From Xestospongia bergquistia (taxonomy: Eukaryota > Porifera > Demospongiae > Haplosclerida > Petrosiidae): a stretch of DNA of 64,000 bases. A model generated the notes under the pieces. It saw only the letters and a program-made list of their open reading frames with translations. It was not told the DNA's origin and ran no database searches. Each line of letters starts with the position of its first letter. The first letter of the stretch is position 1. Of the stretch, positions 49,456 to 59,796 are shown piece after piece. Where the stretch lies: positions 10,335,849 to 10,399,848 of the forward strand of contig OZ014412.1 of assembly GCA_963965975.1 (NCBI GenBank). The letters run 5' to 3'. Made by a program: the position numbers and the translations under genes.

Positions 49456-52400
49456 TAATTGAATAGATATTAGTATTGTTTAAAATTCCAGTGAATATGA
49501 CAACTCTTTAGCCTCTATTACATTAAAAGCATTGAATGAGAGAGTATGCAACACTTCCTTAGTCATTAAATAGATGCACTTCATTGACCAAATGTATGGG
49601 ATTATTTTCTGAGGTTGTTAATAACATTTCATATGCTAAACAAATTTTGTGACCAATACAGGAAATATGTACTAGCTATATAGTGTATTAACATGAAACA
49701 ATTTAACTACTTAATGTAACAAACACAGAAAACACACTTTCTATCCACTAAAATCTAGACAAAATTTGTCCTTTGCTATGGCAATGTGTTTAAACTGATC
49801 AAGTCTTGACAGGAATATACTGGATGGAGTGTCAGTTTTAAAAGGGAAGCTCCACCTTAATTGGAAGGGACTTTCAAATGGAAATGACCACACCTTTTAA
49901 TAATGCTATGTCTATAATTGAACAAGATGGCTACTAATAGAACGTGTTAAATAGGTTCAGAATAATTGTGCAGAAATAAAATCTTCAACAATACCACAAT
50001 CCTCTAAAAATTGTTTCTTTAATTAATAAAACTAATAGTTAGTTTTGAATTTAAATAGCAGTTGTTTACATAGCAGTTGTATTTATTTTTTTTAATTAAT
50101 AAATGTATTTAGCTCATTAAGAGTTCATTAATAAAGATATTTACCTCATTAAGAGTTCATTAATAAATGAACTTACCTCATTAAGAGTTCATTAATAAAT
50201 GAACTTACCTCATTAAGAGTTCATTAATAAATATATTTACCTCATTAAGAGTTCATTAATAAAAACAGGTACATCAGACAAAAGTGGTGGACGTTTACCT
50301 GTACAACAAAACAAGAAGAGATATTTTAAAGACTACATCAGATTACCAATCACATTAATATCATATTTCTATTCATCCTAAAAGAACATTTTTTTGCCTG
50401 GCAGTCCTATGATCGTTTTAGAACACATGTTAATTATATGTAATTAACATGTAATTATTGTATGTTTATTTTCATTGTTTTATTGTATTGTTGTATGTAA
50501 CTTTTAAGATTGATGAATGAATTTAAACCATATCCTTTAACTAATGGCATATATAGCAATCCATTAACTTTAGTAAGACAATGAGTATGATTGACAATGT
50601 TTCAAGTTTTCTCTTCTATATTTCTAGCATTAATTATAGCTATTAGTCATTCACTAACATTGTTGCTAATTATATAATCTTTGTACATCTAGTTAGCATT
50701 TTACTGTAAAGTCAGTATCTTCTAAAAAAATTATATGATTTTTTTCAATTATAGTCTTTGATAACACTCCATACATGTACCATATATTGAAAATGTAGTA
50801 AAAAATTGAATGTCAAGGTTACTTCATCACAATATAGTTTGCTACCTCAAATTAATATACTTTCATGTATCTTTATATGTATAATATAATAACATCAGTT
50901 AATTCTTTACTAACAACCTACTACTCAACTTTATTACATATTTTTTTTGTTAAAATAATAACAACACATCAAATATATTTCTATCCAATATATATAATAG
51001 CTAATCAATTTCTTTATTTTTATTATTTACCTTGTACCATTTGAAATAAGATAGCATAGCTATTAAGTTGAGCTGCACTCACATCAATAGTAGGCACCTT
51101 TCTAGCTAACATCTCCCACAAAGTAATAGCAAAACTAAAGATATCACACTTTGTTGTATATGATTCACCTACAATAAAAGACAACAGCAACTAATAACAA
51201 TCTATCACTAATAACAATCTATTACTAATAACAATCTATTATTAATAACAATCTATTATTAATAACAATCTATTATTAATAACAATCTATTATTAATAAC
51301 AATCTATTACTAGTAACAATCTATTATTAATAACAATCTATTACTAATAACAATCTATTACTGTACATAAATGTTTCTTTCTGTCAGACAAGACAAGTGT
51401 TTCTTATTTAAGCAATTACTACTTTAGGTTTACAAATTTAAAACATATTGAAATATACCAATAACTTTTTTTATGGAAGTCTGCATTTACTGCTCTTCTT
51501 GGTCATGTATATATACATTAGACAATTTGAACAGTATATGTACATAATACTTGTATCATGTTATTGTACCATTTGACCAAATCAGATTGTTTAATTTCAG
51601 GTCAATCGATAACTTGTACACCTCCAGACAACTCAAGACTGTTTGTACAATGAAAGCATGAAGGAAGCAAAGACTGAGATGTAAAGAATGAACTTGATGA
51701 ATGCTGGATGGGCTGATGATGAATTTTAGTAGTAGTCTCATGAGGTCTTCCTCTCTAAGCAAAGGGACTGGCTTTGCAAGGCTATTTAAGTGGTTCAATT
51801 TTCCATTGATAGAGTCTACTACTAAGTAAAACTTTTTCAATAAGCTTACACACAATTGTTGATTTTGCAGTATAATCCTTTGTTTAGAAGTAACAGTTAT
51901 TGTTATCAAGTCAGTTGGAATCTCTAGTTAATTGGTACAATGTTTGGCTGAAGACCAAATTAGAATGTAGGGCTAATAAAGGCATAGCACTCTAGAAGAA
52001 TAGCTTTATCATGTATTGTAAACAAAATGTAAATAATAGAGTCTATTTCTTCTACTTCAAGTAAATGGTAAGTCTTTCTTTGTTAGCTAAAGCTAATAAG
52101 CAGATCATAATACTCATGTATCTATAGCAGCAGATGTAGTGAATCTAATGTAGTTAATGAAATGAAGCAATCTGATTGGTCAACACAGTATGAGTCAATC
52201 ATACACCTAGGTCTTAGTAATTAAGTGTTTATATACTTATGGTCTGTGGTTATCAGTATAAAAATCACAGAGCTACCTGACCTAACTTAAACTACTGTAC
52301 TTGTGATAATCAAAAACTAATACAATACAATATTATTTATTATATTTGCACTTCACAACAAAATTGTCCTAAAATCATTATAACATTAAAAGGTAATAAA

Positions 52401-55400
52401 TAATAACATAACAACACACAATTTAGTTAATAGTGTGTGTTCAAAGGTCTATCAGTAACACTTATTACTGTAATGTAATGGAGTAGAGAGATAAACAATA
52501 ATTACTGGTACATCTTTGATAAGTGATGTAATTGTAAAGTTTGCAACTCAATAACAACGACTGTTTTTAAAACAAAATTCACCAATATATATATATATGC
52601 TAATCAAAATTATGAATATTATAATTCAAGTCCAAAGTGCAAAGTCCAAGGGATACTACAGTAATATGTGTCAAGGTAAAGGCCATTAGATAAATGTACT
52701 CGATTATTCTATAGTACAGTAAAACCATGAAAAGAATAGGTGTATCTTGAAAATATGAATTATGATATAATAATCAATTTATAATTTAAATAGCATTGTT
52801 AAGTATGTACAGTGTTATTCATGTGACAGTAAGTGGGTGGTGTTGTTTTCAAAAGGATGGGCTTTATTAAGAGAAAGGACACATCATAGAAGAAGCAGAA
52901 ACTTTCAAACCAGAAGTTTCAGGACAACAAGAAAGCTGTTTTTACAGAAGGTTCTTACTAAGATACATATAATGTACTCTTGAAGATATTGTGATTAATT
53001 GGAACCAAACTACATTATAAATCATTAAATTACAAATATTAAAATACGGTCCTTTAAATCACAATAATATTTCTCTCATCGATAAATTTGTGATTTTGCA
53101 ATCTTAAATTTACAAATTCTTTTTATAATTTATGGCAACAGTTTGTCACCGAACAATGTGCGATGAGGTACATGATATAGTGACAAGTGTACCTTGTATA
53201 ACTTCAGGTGACATATATCTTACAGTACCAATACTGGCAGTATAAAGGAGATTAGTCTCCAAATTACGACAAGTACCAAAGTCACATAATTTGAGATGAG
53301 ATCCATTACCAAATAAAAGTAAACTAAATTATATATAAGAGAGAAAAAAGAATGTTTTAATAACTACATTTATTAAAGTTATTGTACTCATTCTAAACTT
53401 TAATATCATGTTATTTTATCTGTAAAAACATCATTTCAAAAGAAATAATTATTATTTTTACATACTGTACATGTAGGTCTTCAGTTATAACATCATGTCT
53501 GAGCTATTTGAGAGCATAAACAAGCTATAAAAAGTACAATAGCTATACTGTACTATAACTCATTCATTATAGTCTTCAAGTGAATGGCAATAGAACAAAC
53601 AATTGTTTTTACAAATAATGTACATATACAAAGTGCTTCACATATTGTCTGAACTAGTGTTATTCTGTTCTCTTACTTTGATGCCTTGATATCACGATGT
53701 AATATTCGTTTACTATGAATATAGTTCAATCCAACAGCTGTTTGTCGAGACCAATGCATCACATGATCAGCACCATATCCATAACGTGGGTAAGACCCAT
53801 GTAATACTAATTAATATTTAGATATAATGAATAGATGACTGTTTTAATAATGAACTCACCTCTTTCAAGAGAGTAAGGAGCAAATTCCATTACAATATAA
53901 GGCTAAATGAAAGAGAAACAATATTAACTATTTTTATAATAGCTGTGTTTGTTTATATTATAATAATTATGTTTTGGTATACAATTGTTATTAATAACAA
54001 ATTTAAGATATCGTTATTGGTAATGTCTGCTAATAGAACTTATAATGAACTTAATATTCTAGAATATTAAATAAATACTACATTACTGTATTAGATATGT
54101 ATGAGCTAAAGGTTTGTTAGAGAACACAGTTCACAAATGTCAATTAGATTATACAAAATCAATAAATCAATCAATAAATAAATAAATCAATGATCAATCA
54201 CTGAATCAATCAACAAATCAATCACTGAATCAATCAACAAATCAATCACTGAATCAATCAACAAATCAATCACTGAATCAATCAACAAATCAATCAATGA
54301 ATCAATCAACAAATCAACCAATGAATCAATCAACAAATCAATCAATGAATCAATCAACAAATCAATCAATGAATCAATCAACAAATCAACCAATGAATCA
54401 ATCAACAAATCAATCAATGAATCAATCAACAAATCAATCAATGAATCAATCAACAAATCAACCAATGAATCAATCAACAAATCAATCAATGAATCAATCA
54501 ACAAATCAACCAATGAATCAATCAATGAATAAATGAAAGCCAACTATAATCTTAAATGAAAGAAAAAACTCATTCAAGATATGGTTCCATTTCTAATAAA
54601 GTGATAAAACACTCTTGTGCTTTAATTTTAGTAATGTATTCATATTTACTTTTTACCTATTACTTATTACTGACCAATCAAATCATTTTAAATTGCATTG
54701 AACGCTAATAGAAAAATGCTGAGTTATTGACATTAAAATTATAGAACACTTATTATATAAATTAAATGTGTTAGTAACTCACTTCTTTGCTAGCTTTTGC
54801 TGCTCCAGTTCCAAATAATATGACAATATTATCATGTTTCTGAAGACAACTAAGAAATACTAACTAAATAAAATAGAAAAAAGTTTTGAACAGGGTTAAT
54901 TTTGTCAACCATTTCTCTGCTCCATCCATCCATTAATCCATTCATCTGTCCATCTATCCATTAATCCATTCATCTATCCATCCATCCATTAATCCATTCA
55001 TCTGTCCATCCATCCATTAGTCCATTCATCTGCCCATCCATCCATTAATCCATTCATCTGTCCATCCATCCATTAATCCATTCATCTGTCCATCCATCCA
55101 TTAATCCATTCATCAGTCCATCCATCCATTAATCCATTCATCAGTCCATCCATCCATTAATCCATTCATCTGTCCATCCATCCATTAATCCATTCATCTG
55201 TCCATCCATCCATTAATCCATTCATCAGTCCATCCATCCATTAATCCATTCATCAGTCCATCCATCCATTAATCCATTCATCAGTCCATCCATCCATTAA
55301 TCCATTCATCTGTCCATCCATCCATTAATCCATTCATCCATTAATCCATTCATCAGTCCATCCATCCATTAATCCATTCATCAGTCCATCCATCCATTAA

Positions 55401-56340
55401 TCCATTCATCAGTCCATCTATCCATATAAACCTCTTGTTTATAGCCTCTTTTTTCTTCAGCTGATCTAAAATATTTTACTGCTACTTTTTTCTCATCATA
55501 TACAGCTCTCATTACCTTACCATATGCACCAGTCTCTATTAACTACATTAAACATATTATAATAATGACAATATCAAATAATAGTATCATATACATGTAC
55601 AATAACAAATATACACTCTATATGGCCAGTCTATATGATAGGTATATAACAACACTGACTATATATAAAGTCTATAATGTATGAGCTAGTCACATATCTA
55701 AGCAGATATGGCCAGATCATAGGTCAAAGGTGAGGTCATACATGACAAAAAACACAACCTAATATCAATAGCTGTCACTGACCCACTCCTTCAGTACAAC
55801 AGCTTTGTTCTCTCATAAAATCACATTGGTATAGAAATTTTTACAAAAGTCTAGTTCCTAATTCATTTGAATAACTTGCCTCTACTGTTTTTGAGGCAAT
55901 CACACAATGAGGGCTAATATAATTGTACATATGGTATTGTACACCTGCTTTAGTAATGGATGTAGCTTTTATATACGACCTCTCCTCTCTCAATTGTCCG
56001 TCTGAGGTGGAATGAGAGTGTTTATTCCTTTAATAGTAACATATACAAAGCATAGCTACACTATAAGTGAATAAACGTCAGTCTTTATTCCAGAACATAC
56101 GAGCACTCTAGATACCAGACTATCATACATTGTAAATCATAGAGATATGATAGTCACAGAGATAATAGACTCAGTCTTGTCGTGATAGTAACATACCGTG
56201 TTAGTAGATTTATTAAACTGAAGGCTAGTCTCCTCAATTAGCGGGCATTCTACCTTCAGTCGTATCTTCCTGACAGCATCAGCTGTACTTGTCGACATTT
56301 TCGATTCAGAGTAGGCAGGTAATAGGTGTGGCGTATTCAT
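46324..56340 (-). CDS. MAP3K7: TAK1 (MAP3K7)-like protein kinase, 16 exons, 549 aa
   Basis: Exons (high to low): 56197-56340, 55432-55542, 54783-54863, 53860-53902, 53677-53806, 53193-53323, 51031-51168, 50241-50298, 49079-49151, 48730-48769, 47955-48068, 47548-47660, 47295-47485, 46823-47018, 46600-46659, 46324-46350. They join in frame to 549 aa, near the ~580-600 aa of TAK1. Kinase motifs: GAYGKV, VAVK, ILHRDIKASN, LCDFGT, YMSPEV, CDIFSFAITLWEM and CWHQDPTARLS. The kinase domain ends near residue 310. A Ser/Thr-rich linker follows, then GLSPHLQPVTPDENDPES and MYEQFMK, matching the start of the TAK1 C-terminal TAB2/3-binding segment. TAK1 activates NF-kB and JNK/p38 cascades. Oddities: the first Gly of the GxGxxG loop is Glu (IETGAYG), and the C-terminal coiled coil is cut short (LSAQLQNS-stop). 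An alternative start is the Met at 56298. It could instead be a related MLK/RAF-like kinase, but the tail favours TAK1. Confidence 0.8.
48222..48626. repeat. 23-bp minisatellite, about 17 units, in a kinase intron
   Basis: The unit is TGTTGTTATACTATGTGGTATAC, with a variant carrying TACGTAG. The period of 23 is not a multiple of three, so three overlapping frames stay open and repeat the same peptides; these are not genes. The intron separates the exons ending YYEET and beginning DPLGEDD. Confidence 0.95.
48877..48925. repeat. (TA)n microsatellite in a kinase intron
   Basis: Alternating TA tract between kinase exons 9 and 10. A (TG)n tract of about 30 bp lies in the preceding intron at 49424-49454. 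Confidence 0.9.
50112..50272 (-). repeat. Five 32-bp tandem units copying the exon 8 splice donor
   Basis: On the minus strand each unit contains TTATTAATGAACTCTTAATGAG followed by GTAA in four units and by CTAA in the last. The first unit is the true end of exon 8 (50241-50298, FINELLM) with its donor; the following units lie in the intron. Repeat starts are at 50113, 50145, 50177, 50209 and 50241. Confidence 0.9.
51187..51362. repeat. 17-bp minisatellite in a kinase intron
   Basis: About ten copies of AACAATCTATTATTAAT with A/C and T/C variants, just upstream (in gene sense) of exon 7. Confidence 0.9.
51369..53192. other. Large kinase intron with no recognised feature
   Basis: This is most of the 2-kb intron between exons 6 and 7. 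An open frame of 117 codons on the minus strand (51556-51909) has no recognisable domain or splice context, and I regard it as chance. Confidence 0.5.
54160..54535. repeat. 24-bp minisatellite in a kinase intron
   Basis: Tandem units of CAATCAACAAATCAATCAATGAAT with CACTGAAT and ACCAATGAAT variants. Because 24 is divisible by three, both strands show long repetitive open frames (about 80-120 codons), which are artefacts. It lies between kinase exons 3 and 4. Confidence 0.95.
54918..55425. repeat. 28-bp minisatellite in a kinase intron
   Basis: About 17 units of CCATCCATCCATTAATCCAT plus TCATCTGT or TCATCAGT, ending only a few bases before the donor of exon 2 (55432). Confidence 0.95.
55543..56196. 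other. Kinase intron 1, no recognised feature
   Basis: About 650 bp of AT-rich intron. No repeat family, RNA gene or coding segment was recognised. Confidence 0.5.
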
Positions 56341-56400
56341 GAATAATTAATAAAATGATATTGTGAATAGAGCAATGAATATTAAATATGAATGGACTTG
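56341..56400 (-). other. 60-bp gap between pseudo-caspase stop and kinase start
   Basis: This is the whole interval between the TAA at 56401-56403 and the upstream kinase ATG at 56340. It is AT-rich and I see no AATAAA on the minus strand. If the second Met (56298) is the start, the gap is 102 bp. Confidence 0.7.
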
Positions 56401-58552
56401 TTAGGTCAACGTTTGCAAGTTGTCCAAAATTTTACATGCAAGATTAAATTCCTGCTCAATTTTATCAGTGAATTCTTGTAGCCAGTCTGATGCTGAAAAC
56501 TCTTTCTTGTTTAAATGTTGGTAAGCATTAGTGACAACATCAGGTAGATCAATGGACGTCACAATAACAGGTTGACTCTCTCTCTCTTGATTAATCGACA
56601 CATCTACCTTCACTCCAATTTCCGTTAGTACAGTTTCCAAAAGATCTTTCTCAGTTGGCGCTAGTGATGATAGCCGTTGTCTTAAATTAGCGACAATTTG
56701 ACAGAGCTGACTTTCAAATACTACAATATGTTGTAAATCTTTTAAATCACTTTTAGAAACTGTTTCAGCAGCAGTTGACATTAAAGCTGTTACCCCACCC
56801 ACTGTACCAATACCGGCACCAACTCCAGTTAAGACCAGTGATAACCCCAGTGTAACAGGAATCAGTCCTAGACCACCAATACTCAAAACAGTTCCAGCCA
56901 CACCTCCTGTTCGACCTATTAATTTAGCAGCATATAGATCATTACATGTTTTAATGATGAGTCTTTTGTTTGTTTTCAGAGAATTGATGACCATTTTTCG
57001 TACAGGTAACAGGATACGTAATGTCATTATTAACTCCCATAATAGAAACTGTACTGACAATCTATATAATAAAGTAAAATCATTACAACACCAAATGACA
57101 TAAGTGTCAATGACTTATATTTTTTAAGTCAGAGATGAAAGTTTTGAGAAAGCATGCAAATATCCCATTATAAACTAATATGACTACAAAATACATCTAT
57201 TCATCATGTGTTCAGCATGTTTTTATCATGTGAATAGACTCAAAAAAGTCACATTCATATTATATACACTATACATGTACTAGCAATAATGCGTAATGAT
57301 GCATTCAATACAAGAAAAACATACATTTCTGTTCAATAGCATTACTTTTAAGTACACAGGTGTTTTTTTCACACTTTAGTTTTAACAGTTGGTTTACTTA
57401 CATTTTTGGAGGTTTTGTTGGTGAAGGAAGGACAAACGCTTGACCAAGTTGAGTGTTAGAAGTTATAGAGTCACTTTGATGTGTGTGTAAGAACACACTA
57501 CCTGTGGTGATATTATCAGCATAATTATATAGAACATCTAATAAAGAGGACAGTTGAGGATATTGAGGACATTGTGATGAGTATGGTATAGTACAGGTGA
57601 TCTTTATAGCATCTGATGACTCCTTTGTTTGATCTGGAGCTGAAGGGTTAGGAATCATTTGGAAGAGAAATATTTTAGGTTTATTAATTAACGAGGGACA
57701 CTTGTCATCAGAAAACACATCAATGATCTCTTTAGGGAGGATGCCCCTTTCGTCAATTCCATTAATAGCTCCTTGATCACCTATTCCAATGATGACCACT
57801 AGCAAACATGATAGTGGGGTGTGGTCTATTTGGCTAACAGTTTTTAGCAACAAACGAATAGCATCACATGAAAGTTGTGATAAGACATGAGTATGAAGAC
57901 TGTATTGATCTTGAAGTATATGACATAATCTTTTAATAGGACGATGTTTAGATTGTTTGTTGGTGCTACTGGTACTATTGTCAATGATAATACAATAGCC
58001 ATTGGGTAGTAATAGAGATGATGAGTGGGTGTGGCTGAGAGAGGTCTCTATAGAAACAAAGAGTTCGTACATAATTAAAATGTATAATAGTTTTTTTCTA
58101 TTACTCATTATACAATAACGTGTATAGAGGAAGGATAGGGTGTTTAAAAGAACTTAAAGAAGGTGAACTAAGCTCCTTTAATTTTTACCAGGTATTACTG
58201 ACATAATAACTTTAATGACAATAAAGTAATCAGCTGCATTCTTTGCTTTAAGTAAGGTTTTGGCCACCAGAGGAACAAAATGGAGGCACATCAGTCAATA
58301 TAATGAAATACATCAACCTGTATCTGGCTCCTCCCCCTTACCACGCGGGGAAGACTTGGCCATGCAATTATGTTACTATCCCTGTGATCATTGTGATTAT
58401 CTACATAGTCTTCTTATAACAATATTGACATATGTGATTAATATGATCACTTGATGACATACTACAATTGTAGACAACTTACTCCACTTAGTAATGGATG
58501 GGCTTTGTTCAGACATTGCAACTTCAAACAATTGTTCTTCTACTGTAGACAT
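56401..58552 (-). CDS. Inactive caspase-fold protein with C-terminal ApoL-like hydrophobic region, 458 aa
   Basis: Exons 58483-58552, 57402-58047 and 56401-57061 join in frame (70+646+661 nt). The start ATG at 58552 gives MSTVEEQLFEVAMSEQ, with no CARD or death-effector domain. Residues ~40-160 follow the caspase large subunit: GYCIIIDN near 40, PLSCLLVVIIGIGDQGAING near 101, and CPSLINKPKIFLFQMIP near 140. Active caspases have SHG and QACxG; here these are GIG (Ile112) and QMIPN (Ile155), so the catalytic His and Cys are absent. A weak small-subunit-like stretch follows. Residues ~288-338 form a Gly-rich hydrophobic segment (GGVAGTVLSIGGLGLIPVTL, LTGVGAGIGTVGG) whose pattern resembles the membrane-inserting part of apolipoprotein L proteins, followed by helical sequence. 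Inference: a regulatory pseudo-caspase with a membrane-active module. The kinase gene begins 60 bp downstream on the same strand. The caspase call is firm; the ApoL call is moderate. Confidence 0.8.
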
Positions 58553-58870
58553 AGGGCTTTATTAAGATTGTTCAGTTGATATAACACTATTATCCTACAA
58601 GAGACAGTCGTCTAGTAATATACTACATTAATATCTTCTATCTAAGACAGAACATAGAGTCAAATAATTTCTTAAGGAAAGGTCTAACCATACTAAAATT
58701 GTAAATATACTATCTCAAAATAGAGAGGTTAGAAAAACTCCTTTATGTTGGCGTCACTTACCAGACTTCTATCTTTCCTTTGTATTTTTGGTGTAATTGT
58801 AGTAGGCGGGGTAATTATTATGACACAGGATAATTAATTATTATTAATTTAATTATTTTTAAGAAATGCA
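58553..58870. other. Intergenic gap between TSSC4 stop and pseudo-caspase start
   Basis: About 320 bp holding the TSSC4 3' end and the presumed promoter of the pseudo-caspase gene. No clear core-promoter motif or poly(A) signal was recognised beyond general AT-richness. Confidence 0.4.
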
Positions 58871-59749
58871 TTAGTCTTCGACATCTTCATCATCTAAATG
58901 AGTTAGATGAATCCTGGGTTTATCTGTCTTTAAGTTTATTGGTTTAGGAGGTTTATTAATTGTAGTTCTTTTACTCCCAACAAAATATTCAGGCATTTTT
59001 AGCACACCACCCTGAAAATGTCCCGGTCTTTTGGAAGACTTGTCATTTTGATCAGTTGTTGAGTCCTCTTTTTCGACTGCTATATCATGAGATAAGTCCC
59101 TTAACTGAACATCATATGATTGGTGTTCATGTTGTTCAGTTGATCTTTCTGGTAAATCATCATTTTGTAAAATGTGGTCATGTACAACTGGATTAATTGA
59201 TGGTATTAGTTTGTCTATGCAAACTGCTTGACCTTTTTTGGTTGTTTTACTACCACTAATGACTCTTTGTGATGAAGTAGGCTTTTTAAACGTTATCTTG
59301 TGATTTAAATCAGTAGGTTGTTCATCAGCAGCTGGTTGTGTATTACGACGACTAAGTTCATTTAAAAAATCAAATGCAGCTTTACGATTTACTTGATCAT
59401 CATTCATTCCTTCATAACCATGTTTATTTGTACCATCTTCTGTTAAATCATATCTGGTCCATTTCTTAGGAGCAGTAACATAGTTTGGTACTTTAGGCAC
59501 ATGACGAGAACGCATATGATTTCTACTAGAAGTAGGGGAACGATCACGTGATCTAAATTCTCTGCTGGGCTCATCGGAGATTCTTTTACAGTCATTACGT
59601 GATCTTGAACTTGGTTTAATATGTGATGGTCCCTCTACTGCACTATGTATATCATCACCAGGATCATCTTTTAATGGAGGATCAGTAACAGATTTGAGTG
59701 TGGCGTTTAAAGACCCAAATGTGTTCGAAATTCGCTCATTAAAGTCCAT
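58871..59749 (-). CDS. TSSC4: TSSC4 homologue (U5 snRNP assembly factor), single exon, 292 aa
   Basis: Uninterrupted 292-codon reading frame beginning MDFNERISNTFGSLNA and ending HLDDEDVED. The protein is hydrophilic and probably largely disordered, with an Arg/Ser/Asp-rich stretch at about 45-85. The conserved core, at about residues 84-155, reads VPKVPNYVTAPKKWTRYDL, then RKAAFDFLNEL and HKITFKKPT. This is the order seen in TSSC4 (VPDYxxxPxxWTxY, a short helix, then a [VI]xFxxP motif). TSSC4 is known as a nuclear chaperone that helps assemble the U5 and tri-snRNP particles of the spliceosome. It is the only intron-free gene in the window. It is divergent from and head-to-head with NPRL2, with only 47 bp between the start codons. 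Confidence 0.8.
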   Translation of the reverse strand: MDFNERISNTFGSLNATLKSVTDPPLKDDPGDDIHSAVEGPSHIKPSSRSRNDCKRISDEPSREFRSRDRSPTSSRNHMRSRHVPKVPNYVTAPKKWTRYDLTEDGTNKHGYEGMNDDQVNRKAAFDFLNELSRRNTQPAADEQPTDLNHKITFKKPTSSQRVISGSKTTKKGQAVCIDKLIPSINPVVHDHILQNDDLPERSTEQHEHQSYDVQLRDLSHDIAVEKEDSTTDQNDKSSKRPGHFQGGVLKMPEYFVGSKRTTINKPPKPINLKTDKPRIHLTHLDDEDVED

Positions 59750-59796
59750 TTTCTTGGAGTGTGAGAAAGGGCGTGGCTGCCTTGCCTCTTTTAAAC
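59750..59796. promoter_or_regulatory. 47-bp bidirectional promoter region between TSSC4 and NPRL2
   Basis: The interval separates two divergent start codons. It contains AGGGCGTGGC, a GC/CACCC-box-like sequence, in otherwise AT-rich DNA. The two 5' UTRs must be very short or overlap the opposite gene. The role is inferred from position. Confidence 0.6.

Noticed and set aside
50112-50272. Regular 32-bp repeats resembling a CRISPR array
   Set aside because: There are no unique spacers; the units are directly abutting copies of an exon end in a eukaryotic gene.
51556-51909. 117-codon minus-strand open frame in a kinase intron
   Set aside because: It has no domain, no similarity I recognise and no fitting splice sites; long AT-poor stretches occasionally stay open.
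54187-54543. Open frames of LLIDSLID or NQSTNQ repeats on both strands
   Set aside because: The 24-bp minisatellite unit is divisible by three, so both strands stay open; the tract lies between two kinase exons.
58260-58454. Small plus-strand open frame with a Pro/Arg-rich stretch
   Set aside because: It lies in intron 1 of the pseudo-caspase gene in antisense, has no recognisable domain and fits chance.
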